64,000 bases of DNA from Falsiroseomonas selenitidurans (GCF_012103215.1 NZ_JAAVNE010000007.1:93049-157048), one strand, 5' to 3'. Positions 9,819 through 21,597 are shown, numbered from the stretch's first letter. Notes: a model not told the origin generated them from the letters alone. Made by a program: numbers and translations.

Positions 9819-10748
9819 TCAGGCGGCGGCTTCGACCGCCGGCGGGCCGGCCTCCGTCGCTTCCGCCTGCCGGCCGAGCCGGACGAAGGCGGTCAGCGGC
9901 AGGTGGTCCGAGGCCACGCGCGCCAGCCCGCTTTCATGCGCCCGCACCCCATGCACCAGCCCGCGCGGCCAGCCCAGGATGCGGTCCAGCGCCAGAACCG
10001 GCATCCGCGCCGGGAAGCTCGGCGTGCCCGGCCCGGCGCGGCCGAACAGCGGCTCGAACGCCCGCAGCGATGATCGCGCGCCGGGGCGCCATTCGTTCAG
10101 GTCGCCCAGCAGCAGGGTGGGCACCGGATGCCGGTCCTCCGCCAGGGCGCGCAGGATGGCGATGGCCTGGGCGGTGCGGCTGGAGCGCAGCAGGCCGAGA
10201 TGCGCCGCCACCACGCGCAGCCGGCCGGCCGGCAGGTCCAGCTCCGCCACCAGGGCGCCGCGCGGCTCCGCCCCCGGCAGCGCCAGGCGGCGGATGCGGG
10301 CGGGGGTGCCGGGACGCACCAGCAGCGCATTGCCGTGCCAGCCATGGCCGTCCGGCAGGTCCGAGACCGGCAGCGGCACCAGCCCCGTGTCGCGTTCCAG
10401 CGCCGCCACGTCCAGCAGCCCGGTGCGGCGGCCGAAGCGGCGATCCGCTTCCTGCACCGCCACCAGGTCCGCCCCCAGCTCCCCGATCACCGCGGCGATG
10501 CGCGCCGGATCGAAGCGCCGGTCCGTGCCGACGCATTTGTGCACATTGTAGGAGGCGACGCGCAGGTCGTCGCTGGCCCGGCGGACGGCTTCCGCCACAC
10601 CCGGGGCCGGCGGCGTGGGCCGACGCAGTTCCACCAGCAGGTCCTGCACCGCCGCGCCCGTGCGGCGCAGATGCTCCTTCACCCGGAAGCGGTCCTTGAT
10701 GTCCGCCGGGGCATTCGGGGAACGCGGCGGTTTCGCGGAATGTCTCAT
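9819..10748 (-). CDS. Endonuclease/exonuclease/phosphatase (EEP) family protein
   Basis: A 309-residue member of the metal-dependent EEP fold (DNase I/sphingomyelinase type). Signature blocks are visible: RVASYNVHKCVG, a metal-binding glutamate in LVAVQEADRRFG, the LLLGDLNEW segment and the terminal SDHLPLTAFVRL. There is no signal peptide. The frame is open far upstream, so the start is a choice: the ATG at 10748 is the last in-frame ATG before the domain and leaves about 80 residues of non-conserved lead. No strong ribosome site precedes it. The phospholipase D-like gene follows in the same direction, as in YbhP-ClsB pairs, so a membrane-lipid substrate is plausible. Confidence 0.82.
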   Translation of the reverse strand: MRHSAKPPRSPNAPADIKDRFRVKEHLRRTGAAVQDLLVELRRPTPPAPGVAEAVRRASDDLRVASYNVHKCVGTDRRFDPARIAAVIGELGADLVAVQEADRRFGRRTGLLDVAALERDTGLVPLPVSDLPDGHGWHGNALLVRPGTPARIRRLALPGAEPRGALVAELDLPAGRLRVVAAHLGLLRSSRTAQAIAILRALAEDRHPVPTLLLGDLNEWRPGARSSLRAFEPLFGRAGPGTPSFPARMPVLALDRILGWPRGLVHGVRAHESGLARVASDHLPLTAFVRLGRQAEATEAGPPAVEAAA

Positions 10749-10958
10749 GCTCGAGGGTGGCCGGATTCCGTGTGGCGGGGCGCTCCGGCGACCCGGCTGT
10801 GGGACGGTGACGTCCCGATTTAGGCGCCCCGGCAGCGGCTTCCAAGGCTTTTTGTCACGCGGCGCGACAGCGGCGCTGCCCGATGCGAGCGGCTGCAACT
10901 TTGCCGGGCGCGGCCCGTTGGCTGGGCTCCGGAGACCAGAAGAACAGGAAGATCCCCC
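10749..10958. promoter_or_regulatory. Divergent intergenic region with a short perfect palindrome
   Basis: This 210-bp gap separates the leftward EEP gene from the rightward glycan operon and must hold both promoters. At 10801-10816 is a perfect inverted repeat, GGGACG-GTGA-CGTCCC, which could be an operator or an RNA hairpin. An AGGAA at 10946-10950 sits 8 bases before the TTG used as start of the dehydrogenase gene. No convincing -35/-10 pair was recognised. Confidence 0.35.
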
Positions 10959-11936
10959 TTGCCATCCGCCGAGGCTCCGCCCCTGCGCGCCGCCATGCTG
11001 GCCGCCCCGGGCCGCATCGAGATCACCCGCATCGCCCGCCGCGCGCCCGGCCCCGGCGAGGTGCGGGTGCGGCTGGAAGGCTGCGGCGTCTGCGCCTCCA
11101 ACCTCACCCCCTGGGCCGGTCCGGACTGGATGCACTTCCCCACCGAACCCGGCGCCATGGGCCATGAGGGGTGGGGCGTGGTGGAGGCGCTCGGCGACGG
11201 CGTGCAGGGGCTGGCGGAGGGCGACCGTGTCGCCACGCTGTTCCAGCACAGCTATGCGGAGGCCGATACCGGCCCGGCCGAGCAGGTGGTGCGTCTGCCC
11301 GCGGTGCTGGATGGCCAGCCCTTCCCGGGCGAGCCGCTGGGCTGTGCCATGAACATCTTCCGCCGCAGCGACATCGCGCCGGGGCAGGATGTGGCGATCA
11401 TCGGCATCGGCTTCCTGGGCGCGCTGCTGACCCGGCTGGCCAGCCAGGCCGGCGCCCGCGTCATCGCCATCGGCCGCCGCCCCTATGCGCTGGACCTCGC
11501 GCGCCGGATGGGCGCGGCGGAGACCATCCCCATGGCGGACCACCAGGCCATCATCGACCGGGTGCGGGACCTGACCGGCGGCGCCTTCTGCCCCCGCGTG
11601 ATCGAGGCGGCGGGCGCGCAATGGCCCCTGGACCTGGCGGCGGAGTTGTGTGGCGTGCGCGGCCGGCTGGTGATCGCGGGCTACCACCAGGACGGGCCGC
11701 GCCAGGTGAACATGCAGCTGTGGAACTGGCGGGGGCTCGACGTGGTGAACGCGCATGAGCGTGACCCGGCGGAATATCTCCGCGGGATGCGGGAGGCCGT
11801 GGCGGCGGTGGTGGCGGGGCGGCTGGACCCGCTGCCGCTGTACACCCATCGCTTCCCGCTGGAGCAGCTGGGCGCGGCGCTGGATGCGACGCGGGACCGG
11901 CCGGACGGCTTCCTCAAGGCGCTGGTGCTGCCATGA
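10959..11936 (+). CDS. Zinc-type medium-chain dehydrogenase (MDR family)
   Basis: A 325-residue alcohol-dehydrogenase-like protein, first gene of the glycan operon. Visible are the catalytic-zinc region (GCGVCASN, then GHEGWGVVEALGDGVQGL), the cofactor-binding glycine motif in DVAIIGIGFLGALLTRLA, and a C-terminal substrate segment. The four-cysteine structural-zinc lobe of classical alcohol dehydrogenases is absent, so this is a sugar- or polyol-dehydrogenase-like member. The start is a TTG at 10959 supported by AGGAA 8 bases upstream; an ATG at 10995 is the alternative. The stop overlaps the next start (ATGA). Pairing with a Gfo/Idh/MocA enzyme suggests oxidation and reduction of a sugar precursor; the substrate is unknown. 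Confidence 0.82.
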   Translation: MPSAEAPPLRAAMLAAPGRIEITRIARRAPGPGEVRVRLEGCGVCASNLTPWAGPDWMHFPTEPGAMGHEGWGVVEALGDGVQGLAEGDRVATLFQHSYAEADTGPAEQVVRLPAVLDGQPFPGEPLGCAMNIFRRSDIAPGQDVAIIGIGFLGALLTRLASQAGARVIAIGRRPYALDLARRMGAAETIPMADHQAIIDRVRDLTGGAFCPRVIEAAGAQWPLDLAAELCGVRGRLVIAGYHQDGPRQVNMQLWNWRGLDVVNAHERDPAEYLRGMREAVAAVVAGRLDPLPLYTHRFPLEQLGAALDATRDRPDGFLKALVLP

Positions 11937-12937
11937 GGCCGCGGCTGGGCTTCCTCGGCACGGGCTGGATCGGCCGGCACCGGATGCAGGCGATCGCCGA
12001 GGCCGGCGTCGCGGAGATCGTCGCCCTCGCCGATCCGGATGAGGCCTGCGCGGCGGCGGCGTTGGCCGTGGCGCCGCAAGCCCACCGCGTGGCGGATCTG
12101 GAGGCATTGCTGGCGCTTGGGCTGGACGGCCTGGTGATCGCGACGCCGAGCGCCCTGCACGCGGCGCAATCCATCCGGGCGTTGCAGGCCGGCCTCGCCG
12201 TGTTCTGCCAGAAGCCGCTGGGCCGCAGCGCGGCGGAGGTGCGCGCGGTGGTGCAGGCGGCGCGGGCGGCGGACCGGCTGCTGGCGGTCGATCTCTCCTA
12301 CCGCGCGACTGAGGCCATGCAGCGCATCCGCGCGCTGGTGCAGGGCGGCGTGCTGGGCCGCGTGCAGGCGATCGACCTGACCTTCCACAATGCCTATGGG
12401 CCGGACAAGCCGTGGTTCCGCGACCGTGCGCAATCCGGCGGCGGCTGCGTGATGGATCTCGGCGTGCACCTGGTGGACCTGGCGCTGTGGACGCTGGACT
12501 TCCCGGAGGTGGCGGAGGTCTCGGCCGATCTCTTCGCGGGCGGGGAGAAGCTGGCGCCCGGCGCGGCGGCGGTGGAGGATCTGGCGCTGGCGACGCTGCG
12601 CCTGGCCAACGGCACGGTGGTGCGGCTGGCCTGTTCCTGGTGGCTGCATGCCGGCCAGGATGCGGTGATCGAGGCCGCCTTCCACGGCCGCGACGGCGCC
12701 GCGATGCTGCGCAACATCGCCGGCTCCTTCTACGATTTCGAGGCCACGCATTGCCGCGGCACGGCGCGGGACGTGCTGTGCGCGCCGCCCGATGCCTGGG
12801 GCGGGCGTGCCGCCGTGGCCTGGGCGGGGCAGCTGGCGGCGGCGAACCGCTTCGATCCTGCCGCGTTGCACTTCATTGACGTCGCCGCGGTGCTCGACCG
12901 CATCCATGGCGGCGTCCCAGCGGCCATCCGGGGGTGA
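11933..12937 (+). CDS. Gfo/Idh/MocA family oxidoreductase
   Basis: A 334-residue NAD(P)-dependent oxidoreductase. The N-terminal Rossmann motif is GFLGTGWIGRHR (residues 5-16). The family EKP motif appears as QKPLGRS, keeping the lysine-proline pair and replacing the glutamate with glutamine. The C-terminal alpha/beta domain contains GGCVMDLGVHLVDLALW, with the histidine typical of the active site. Enzymes of this family oxidise or reduce sugars, inositols or nucleotide sugars. It is coupled to its neighbours by 4-base overlaps at both ends (ATGA, GTGA), so it is probably a step in making an activated sugar for the downstream transferases. The substrate cannot be read from the sequence. Confidence 0.85.
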   Translation: MRPRLGFLGTGWIGRHRMQAIAEAGVAEIVALADPDEACAAAALAVAPQAHRVADLEALLALGLDGLVIATPSALHAAQSIRALQAGLAVFCQKPLGRSAAEVRAVVQAARAADRLLAVDLSYRATEAMQRIRALVQGGVLGRVQAIDLTFHNAYGPDKPWFRDRAQSGGGCVMDLGVHLVDLALWTLDFPEVAEVSADLFAGGEKLAPGAAAVEDLALATLRLANGTVVRLACSWWLHAGQDAVIEAAFHGRDGAAMLRNIAGSFYDFEATHCRGTARDVLCAPPDAWGGRAAVAWAGQLAAANRFDPAALHFIDVAAVLDRIHGGVPAAIRG

Positions 12938-14045
12938 CGCCAGTGTCCAGCATTCTCGTCACCGGCGGTGCCGGCTTCATCGGGCGCGAGGTCTGCCATG
13001 AACTGGTGTCGCGCGGCCATCGCGTGCGCGTGCTGGATTCGCTGATCGACCAGGTGCACGGGGCGGATCAGCCCGTCGACCTGCGCGGGGTGGAGCTGCG
13101 GCGCGGCGATGTGCGCGACCGCGCGGCGGTGGAAGCGGCGCTGCAGGGCGTGGACGCCGTGGTGCACCTGGCGGCGGAAGTCGGCGTCGGGCAGAGCATG
13201 TACGAGATCGCGCGCTATGTCGGCAGCAACGACCTTGGCACCGCCGTGCTGCTGGAGGCGATGATCGACCGCCCGGTGCAACGCATCGTCGTCGCTTCCT
13301 CCATGAGCGTCTATGGCGAGGGCCGCTACGAGACGGCGGATGGCCGGCGCGTGGCGGATGCGCGGCGCAGCGCGCGGCAGGTGGCCGAGGGCCGCTGGGA
13401 ACTGACGACACCGGAGGGCGAGGCGCTGCACCCCGTGCCGACCGATGAGGCGAAGCCGGTGGATCTCGCTTCCATCTACGCGCTGACCAAATACGTGCAG
13501 GAACAGGCGGTGCTGGTGTTCGGCCGCGCCTATCGGCGCGACGCGGTGGCGCTGCGGCTGTTCAACGTGTTCGGCCCGGGGCAGGCACTGGGCAACCCCT
13601 ATACCGGCGTGCTGGCCAACTTCGCCTCCCGCATCGCCAGCGGCCAGGCGCCGACGATCTTCGAGGATGGCGCGCAGCAGCGCGACTTCGTGCATGTGCG
13701 CGACGTGGCGCGGGCCTTCCGCCTGGCGGTGGAAACGCCCGGCCTGCGCGACGTCACGCTCAACATCGGCAGCGGCCGCGCCTATGCCATCGACGAGGTG
13801 GCGCGGATGGTGGCGCGGGCGATGGACCGGCAGGACCTGGCGCCGGAGATCATGCACAAGGCCCGCGCCGGGGACATCCGCAACTGCTTCGCCGATATCG
13901 GCCGCGCCCGCGCGCTGCTGGGCTTCGCGCCGGCGCAGGTGCTGGAGGAGTCGCTCGGCGAACTGGCCGCCTGGGTCGCCTCCCAGAAGGTGGTGGACCG
14001 CAACGCGGAGATGCGACGGCAGCTTGAGGCCCGGGGCCTCGTGGC

Positions 14046-14049
<4 letters not shown>
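12934..14049 (+). CDS. NAD-dependent epimerase/dehydratase (extended SDR)
   Basis: A 371-residue extended short-chain dehydrogenase acting on a nucleotide sugar. The cofactor motif VTGGAGFIG lies near residue 10 and the catalytic YALTK near residue 186, with the family segments VVHLAAEVGVG and RLFNVFGPGQA. The start is GTG at 12934, sharing bases with the previous stop; the next gene starts in its stop (ATGA). Reaction type (4-epimerase, 4,6-dehydratase or decarboxylase) is not decided by the motifs. It is the first of three SDR modules in this operon. Confidence 0.85.
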
Positions 14050-16042
<1,993 letters not shown>

Positions 16043-16046
<4 letters not shown>

Positions 16047-17128
16047 CGCCGCGCCATGTGCTCATGACGGTGGATGCCGTCGGCGGCGTGTGGCGCTACG
16101 CGATGGATCTGTGCCGCGCGCTGAACGATGCGCGGGTGCGTGTGCTGCTGGTCGGCCTCGGGCCGCCGCCCGGCACCGCGCAGGGCGCGGAGGCGGCTTC
16201 GCTGCCGGGCACGCGGCTGCAGTGGCTGGACGCGCCGCTGGACTGGATGGCGCCGGACGCCGCCGCGCTGGTTGGCGTGCCGGATGAACTGGCGGCGCTG
16301 GCGGCGCGGGCGGGGGTGGATCTGCTGCACCTCAACCTGCCGTCCCAGGCGGCGGGGCTGCGGACGGAGCGGCCGGTGCTCATCGTCTCGCACTCCTGCC
16401 TGCCGAGCTGGTGGGCGGCGATGCGGGGCACGGCGCTGCCTGCCGAATGGGCGTGGCAGTGGCGCCTGAATGCCGCGGGTCTGGCGCGGGCCGAGGCCGT
16501 GGTGGCGCCCAGCGCGAGCCACGCCGCCGCACTGCGCGCCACCTATGCGCCGGAAGGCCGCATCCGCGTGGTGCCGAATGCCGCGGCGGTCACGCCCGGC
16601 GCGGGACCGCGCGAGCTCCTGGTGCTCGCCGCGGCGCGCTGGTGGGACGAGGCCAAGGGCGGCGCGCTGCTGGATGAAGCCGCCGCGCGCAGCCCCTGGC
16701 CGGTGCAGGCCGCGGGCGCGCTGCGCGGCGACAACGGCGCGGCCTTCACGTTTCACCACGCCACCGCACTTGGCCCGCTTCCCGCGGAGGATCTCCGCAA
16801 CCGGATGCGCCGCGCCGCGGTCTTCGCCTCGCCTTCCCGCTACGAGCCCTTCGGCCTGGCGGCCCTGGAAGCGGCGCAGGCGGGCGCGGCGCTGGTGCTG
16901 GCGGAGATCCCGACCTATCGCGAGATCTGGGACGGGGCTGCGGAATTCGCGGCCGACGCGGGATGCCTCGCCGCCGCACTGCATCGCCTGGCCAGCGACC
17001 CCGCTTTGCTGCACCGTCGCGCCGCACAGGCGCGGGAGCGTGCGGCGCGCTTCACCCCCGATCGGCAACTTGCCGCGCTGCTGGCCGCTTATGCCGCGGC
17101 GGCCGCTGCGGCCTGCCCTGCGGAGTAG
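16043..17128 (+). CDS. Glycosyltransferase, family 4 type
   Basis: A 361-residue GT-B retaining glycosyltransferase. The N-terminal half starts MTPRHVLMTVDAVGGVWRYA, typical of a family-4 acceptor domain. The C-terminal donor half has the conserved ASPSRYEPFGLAALEAAQAG (E-x7-E type region) near residues 255-275. The start overlaps the preceding stop (ATGA). It sits between the sugar-modifying enzymes and three CgeB-like transferases, so it probably adds one sugar of the same glycan. Donor and acceptor are unknown. Confidence 0.85.
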
Positions 17129-17130
17129 CC

Positions 17131-18234
17131 ATGCGCTTCCTGTTCTACACGCATTCCCTCGTCTCCGACTGGAACCACGGCAACGCGCATTTCCTGCGCG
17201 GCGTGATGCGCGAACTGGTCTCGCTGGGCCACCAGGCGCTGGCGCTGGAACCCGCCGGCGGGTGGAGCCGGCGCAACCTGGAGGAGCAGGCCGGCCTGCA
17301 GGCGGCGGAGCGCTTCGCCGAGGATTTCCCGGAGCTGGAAAGCCGCATCTACGACGCGGATTTCGACCACGCGGCGATGGTCGCGCAGGCCGATGTGGTG
17401 GTGGTGCATGAATGGACCGACCCGGCGCTGGTGGCCCGGCTCGGCCGGCTGCGCCGCGCCGGCGGGCGCTTCTGCCTGCTGTTCCACGACACGCACCACC
17501 GTGCCGTCTCGGACGAGGAGGCGATCGCCGGGATGATGCTGCAGGATTACGACGCGGTGCTGGCCTTCGGCGAGACGCTGCGCGAACGCTACCTGGCCAC
17601 CGGCTGGGGCCGCCGTGTCTTCACCTGGCACGAGGCGGCGGATGACCGCCTGTTCCACCCGATCGACACGCCGCGGCAGCGCGACCTCGTGTGGATCGGC
17701 AATTGGGGCGATGACGAGCGGACCGAGGAACTGCACCGCTTCCTGATCGAGCCCACGGCGGCGCTGGGCCTCAGCGGCACGGTGCATGGCGTGCGCTGGC
17801 CGGAGCCGGCACTGGCGGCGCTGCGCGAGGCCGGGCTGGACTATCGCGGCTGGCTGCCCAATGCCGCCGTGCCGCGCGCCTTCGCGCAGCACCGGCTGAC
17901 GCTGCACATCCCCCGCCGCCCCTATGTCGCCGCGCTGCCCGGCATCCCGACCATCCGGGTGTTCGAGGCGCTGGCCTGCGGCATACCGCTGATCTGCGCG
18001 CCCTGGTCGGATGCGGAAGGGCTGTTCACGCCGGGCCAGGACTTCCTGATGGCGGGCGACGGCACGGCGATGCGGGGCTGCATCCGCGACGTGCTGAATG
18101 ACCCCGCGCTTGCCGCCTCCCTCGTCCGCTCCGGCCTCGCGACGATCCGCGCGCGCCACACCTGCCGGCACCGGGTGGAGGAATTGCTGGCGATTCTGGC
18201 CACGCTGGCGGCGCCGGCGGAGGCGGTGCCATGA
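17131..18234 (+). CDS. CgeB-like glycosyltransferase, first of three tandem copies
   Basis: A 367-residue protein resembling CgeB/spore-maturation-type GT-B glycosyltransferases. It opens MRFLFYTHSLVSDWNHGNAHF, has a DLVWIGNWGDDERTEEL linker and a C-terminal segment PTIRVFEALACGIPLICAPW that matches the family's donor-binding end. The frame is open upstream to 16963, but the ATG at 17131, two bases after the preceding stop, gives the same N-terminal pattern as the next two genes. Those two share its architecture (short strand, Ser-x-W-x-N/G-G start, RVFEA near the C-terminus), which indicates tandem duplication followed by divergence. Sugar specificity is unknown. Confidence 0.8.
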   Translation: MRFLFYTHSLVSDWNHGNAHFLRGVMRELVSLGHQALALEPAGGWSRRNLEEQAGLQAAERFAEDFPELESRIYDADFDHAAMVAQADVVVVHEWTDPALVARLGRLRRAGGRFCLLFHDTHHRAVSDEEAIAGMMLQDYDAVLAFGETLRERYLATGWGRRVFTWHEAADDRLFHPIDTPRQRDLVWIGNWGDDERTEELHRFLIEPTAALGLSGTVHGVRWPEPALAALREAGLDYRGWLPNAAVPRAFAQHRLTLHIPRRPYVAALPGIPTIRVFEALACGIPLICAPWSDAEGLFTPGQDFLMAGDGTAMRGCIRDVLNDPALAASLVRSGLATIRARHTCRHRVEELLAILATLAAPAEAVP

Positions 18235-19325
18235 GGATCGCCTTCTACGGATCGAGCCTGCTGTCCTCCTACTGGAACGGCGCCGCCACCTACTACCGCG
18301 GCCTGCTGCGCGCCCTGGCCGCGCATGGCCACGCCATCACCTTCTACGAACCCGATGCCTTCGGCCGGCAGCAGCACCGCGACATCGAGCCGCCGGACTG
18401 GTGCCGCGTGGTGGTGTATCCGGCGACACCGCAGGGCGTGGCGCAGGCGGCCGCGGCGGCGGCCGGTGCCGAGGCGGTGGTGAAGGCAAGCGGCGTCGGC
18501 TACGCCGATGATGCGCTGCTGCGCGCGGTGCTGGACGCGGCGCCGCCACGGGCGCTGCGCCTCTTCTGGGATGTCGATGCGCCGGCGACGCTGGCGGCGT
18601 TGCGCGCCGCGCCGGATCATCCCGGCCACGCCGCGCTGCGCGAGCTGGACCTGGTGCTGACCTATGGCGGCGGCGATCCGGTGGTCACCGCGTATCGTGA
18701 GCTGGGCGCGGCGGATTGCGTGCCGGTCTACAACGCGCTGGACCCCACCACGCATCATCCGGTGCCGGGCGATGCGCGCTTCGCCGCCGACCTCGGCTTC
18801 CTCGGCAACCGTCTGCCGGACCGGGAGGCGCGGGTGGAGGAATTCTTCCTGGCCACGGCCGAGGCACTGCCGGCGCGCCGCTTCCTGCTCGGCGGCGCGG
18901 GGTGGGAAGCGCGCGGCCTGCCGGCCAATGTGCGCCATCTCGGCCATGTGCCGACCGCCGCGCACAACGCCTTCAACGCCACGCCCACGGCGGTGCTGAA
19001 CATCAACCGCGCCAGCATGGCGGCCACCGGCTTCTCCCCGCCCACGCGGGTGTTCGAGGCGGCGGGCGCCGGCGCCTGCCTCATCACCGATGACTGGCCC
19101 GGCATCGCGATGTTCCTGCAACCGGGGGAGGAGGTGCTGGTGGCACGCGATGGGCGCGATGTGGCCGAGCATCTGGCGGCGCTGCACCCGGCGCGTGCCG
19201 GCGCCATCGGCCGCGCCGCGCTGCGCCGCGTGCTGGCCGAACACACCTATGAACGCCGCGCCGTGCTGGTGGACCTGCTGCTGCGCCGCGCGCTGGCGGC
19301 GAAGGCGGAGGGCGTGATGGCATGA
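18231..19325 (+). CDS. CgeB-like glycosyltransferase, second of three tandem copies
   Basis: A 364-residue paralogue of its neighbours. It starts MRIAFYGSSLLSSYWNGAAT, carries LGFLGNRLPDREARVEEFFL in the middle and PTRVFEAAGAGACLITDDW near the C-terminus, the same donor-domain signature as the other two copies. The start codon overlaps the preceding stop (ATGA) and its stop overlaps the next start. The central RLFWDVDAPATLAAL segment is close to FYDIDTPVTLARL in the third copy, so copies two and three are more alike than either is to the first. Cytoplasmic, no membrane segment; probably adds one residue of the operon's glycan. Confidence 0.8.
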   Translation: MRIAFYGSSLLSSYWNGAATYYRGLLRALAAHGHAITFYEPDAFGRQQHRDIEPPDWCRVVVYPATPQGVAQAAAAAAGAEAVVKASGVGYADDALLRAVLDAAPPRALRLFWDVDAPATLAALRAAPDHPGHAALRELDLVLTYGGGDPVVTAYRELGAADCVPVYNALDPTTHHPVPGDARFAADLGFLGNRLPDREARVEEFFLATAEALPARRFLLGGAGWEARGLPANVRHLGHVPTAAHNAFNATPTAVLNINRASMAATGFSPPTRVFEAAGAGACLITDDWPGIAMFLQPGEEVLVARDGRDVAEHLAALHPARAGAIGRAALRRVLAEHTYERRAVLVDLLLRRALAAKAEGVMA

Positions 19326-20404
19326 ACCTCCTCGTGCTCGGGCTCTCGCTCTCCTCCTCCTGGGGCAATGGCCACGCCACCACCTTCCGCGCCCTGCTGC
19401 GCGGCTGGCAGGCGCTCGGCCATCGCGCCACCTTCCTGGAACGTGACGCGCCCTGGTACGCCGCGCATCGCGACCTGCCGGCACCGGATTTCTGCGGCTT
19501 CGCCCTTTACGGGGATGTGGCGGGCCTGCTGGCGCGGCATGGCGCGGCGATCGCGCAGGCCGATGCCGTGCTGATCGGCTCCTTCGTCCCCGACGGCGTC
19601 GCGGTGATCGATGCGGTGGCGCGGATCGCGCGCGGGCCCGTCTGCTTCTACGACATCGACACGCCGGTGACGCTGGCCCGCCTGGCGCGGGGCGAGGAAG
19701 CGTATCTGGCGGCGCGGCAGATCCCCGGCTTCGACGCCTATTTCTCTTTCACCGGCGGGCCGCTCCTGCACCGGCTGGAAGCGCAGTACGGCGCACGGCG
19801 CGCCCTGCCGCTGTATTGTTCGGTGGAGCCGGAGCGCTATCGCCACACGGGCGCCGCGCCGCGCTGGGACCTCGGCTATCTCGGCACCTACAGCGCCGAC
19901 CGGCAGCCGGTGCTGGAGCGCCTGCTGATCGAGCCGGCGCGGCGCCTGCCGCATCGCCGCTTCGTCGTCGCCGGGCCGCAATACCCGGAGGACATCGCCT
20001 GGCCGCCGAACGTGCAGCGCATCGCGCATCTGCCGCCGGACGCGCATGCGGAATTCTACAGCGCGCAGCGCCACACGCTGAACGTCACCCGCGCCGACAT
20101 GGTGGCGGCCGGCTGGTCGCCCAGCGTGCGGCTGTTCGAGGCCGCCGCCGTCGGCACGCCCCTCCTCTCCGATGTGTGGGAGGGGCTGGAGGCGCTGCTG
20201 CCGGATGCCGTGCACCTGGTGCGGGACGCGGCGGATGTGGTGGCGGCGCTGGAGGCGCCGGAGGACGGCGCGCGCCAGGCCATGGCCGCCCGCGCCCGGC
20301 GGATCGTGCTGGAGGGCCATACCGGCCAGGTGCGGGCGGGTGAACTGGCGCAGGCCCTGGGCAGCCTGGCGGCGCCGCGGCCGGCCCTGGCGGCGGGGGG
20401 CTGA
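19322..20404 (+). CDS. CgeB-like glycosyltransferase, third of three tandem copies
   Basis: A 360-residue paralogue starting MNLLVLGLSLSSSWGNGHAT, with DLGYLGTYSADRQPVLERLL in the middle and SVRLFEAAAVGTPLLSDVW near the C-terminus. The last segment is the donor-domain hallmark shared by all three copies. ATGA overlap links it to the second copy; the next gene follows after 5 bases. Three consecutive diverged copies suggest three linkages or three sugars in one repeat. No catalytic residues can be assigned with confidence from sequence alone. Confidence 0.8.
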   Translation: MNLLVLGLSLSSSWGNGHATTFRALLRGWQALGHRATFLERDAPWYAAHRDLPAPDFCGFALYGDVAGLLARHGAAIAQADAVLIGSFVPDGVAVIDAVARIARGPVCFYDIDTPVTLARLARGEEAYLAARQIPGFDAYFSFTGGPLLHRLEAQYGARRALPLYCSVEPERYRHTGAAPRWDLGYLGTYSADRQPVLERLLIEPARRLPHRRFVVAGPQYPEDIAWPPNVQRIAHLPPDAHAEFYSAQRHTLNVTRADMVAAGWSPSVRLFEAAAVGTPLLSDVWEGLEALLPDAVHLVRDAADVVAALEAPEDGARQAMAARARRIVLEGHTGQVRAGELAQALGSLAAPRPALAAGG

Positions 20405-20409
20405 GGCCC

Positions 20410-21444
20410 ATGGCATCCCAGCGCAGGGCGGCGCCACGGCGCCAGGATGATGGCGGCGGCGCGGCGCCGGCCCGGCGCCGCGTGCTGGTGGCGGGCGGCG
20501 CCGGCTTCCTCGGCGGGCATCTCTGCGCCTTGCTGCTGCGCCAGGGGCATGAGGTGATCGCGCTGGACAGCCTGCAGACCGGGCTGATGGCCAACCTGGC
20601 GCCGCTGCTGGAGCATCCGCGGTTCCGCTTCATCCACCATGACATCTGCGACAGGCTGCACGACGCGCCTTCGGTGGACCAGGTGTTCAACCTGGCCTGC
20701 CCGGCCTCCCCGCCGCAGTACCAGGCGGACCCGGTGCATACCATGCTGACCAATGTGCTGGGCACGCACAACCTGCTGGAGTTGGCCGCCGGCTGCGGTG
20801 CGCGCTTCCTGCAGGCCTCCACCAGCGAGGTCTATGGCGACCCGGAACAGCATCCGCAGACCGAGGCCTATCGCGGCCATGTCTCCCCCACCGGCCCGCG
20901 CGCCTGCTACGACGAAGGCAAGCGCGCGGCGGAGACGCTGTGCTTCGACATGCTGCGGCTCGGCCGCGTCGATGCGCGGGTGGTGCGCATCTTCAACACC
21001 TATGGCCCGCGCATGCGTGCCGATGACGGGCGCATCGTCTCCAACTTCATCTGCCAGGCGCTGGCCGGGGAGCCGCTGACGATCTACGGCAGCGGCACGC
21101 AGACCCGCTCCTTCTGCTTCGTCAGTGATTTGATCCGCGGCATGGCGGCGCTGATGGCGCTGCCCGACAATCCCCGGGAGCCGGTGAACCTCGGCAATCC
21201 CGGGGAACGCAGCATCGCCGAGATCGCGGAGCTGGTGCGGTCGATGACCAACTCGGCCTCCCGCATCGTACACCGGCCGCTGCCGGTGGATGATCCGCGG
21301 CGTCGCTGCCCGGATATCGGGCGTGCCCGGGCGCTGCTCGGCTGGCAGCCGGAGGTGGCGCTGGAGGATGGGCTGCGGCCGACCATCGCCTGGTTCGCCG
21401 GTGCCGGGGCACCGAAGCGCCTGCCCGCCGCCGCGGCGCCCTGA
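20410..21444 (+). CDS. UDP-glucuronate decarboxylase (UDP-xylose synthase)-like SDR
   Basis: A 344-residue extended SDR. After a 24-residue basic, disordered start come VAGGAGFLGGHLC, the very characteristic NLACPASPPQYQADPVHT, LQASTSEVYGDPE, the active-site GPRACYDEGKRAAE (Tyr-x3-Lys) and RIFNTYGPRM. This combination is typical of UDP-xylose synthases, which convert UDP-glucuronate to UDP-xylose; dTDP-glucose 4,6-dehydratase is the nearest alternative. It closes the operon, 5 bases after the third CgeB-like gene, so UDP-xylose may be a donor for these transferases. The first GXXGXXG base is Ala-Gly-Gly rather than Thr-Gly-Gly. Confidence 0.85.
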   Translation: MASQRRAAPRRQDDGGGAAPARRRVLVAGGAGFLGGHLCALLLRQGHEVIALDSLQTGLMANLAPLLEHPRFRFIHHDICDRLHDAPSVDQVFNLACPASPPQYQADPVHTMLTNVLGTHNLLELAAGCGARFLQASTSEVYGDPEQHPQTEAYRGHVSPTGPRACYDEGKRAAETLCFDMLRLGRVDARVVRIFNTYGPRMRADDGRIVSNFICQALAGEPLTIYGSGTQTRSFCFVSDLIRGMAALMALPDNPREPVNLGNPGERSIAEIAELVRSMTNSASRIVHRPLPVDDPRRRCPDIGRARALLGWQPEVALEDGLRPTIAWFAGAGAPKRLPAAAAP

Positions 21445-21571
21445 AGTCACACACCAACTGATGCAAGGTTGAGCGGCCGCAGCGGGCGGATCCGGCCGCT
21501 TGCCACATTCTTGCCTTAGATAGCCTGTGGAACGGGTGCGACTAGCGGCAAGCGCAGTTTTAGCCTGATTA

Positions 21572-21597
21572 GTATCACCCTATGGGAAAGGCGATAC
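21572..21597. promoter_or_regulatory. Imperfect inverted repeat upstream of the hybrid kinase
   Basis: GTATCACC (21572-21579) and GGCGATAC (21590-21597) form an inverted repeat with one mismatch and a 10-base spacer. It lies in the 270-bp gap between the glycan operon and the kinase gene, in a locally less GC-rich stretch. It could be the kinase's own HTH site or another operator. The rest of the gap (21445-21714) shows no gene; a 61-codon reading frame from 21582 lacks coding character. Confidence 0.3.
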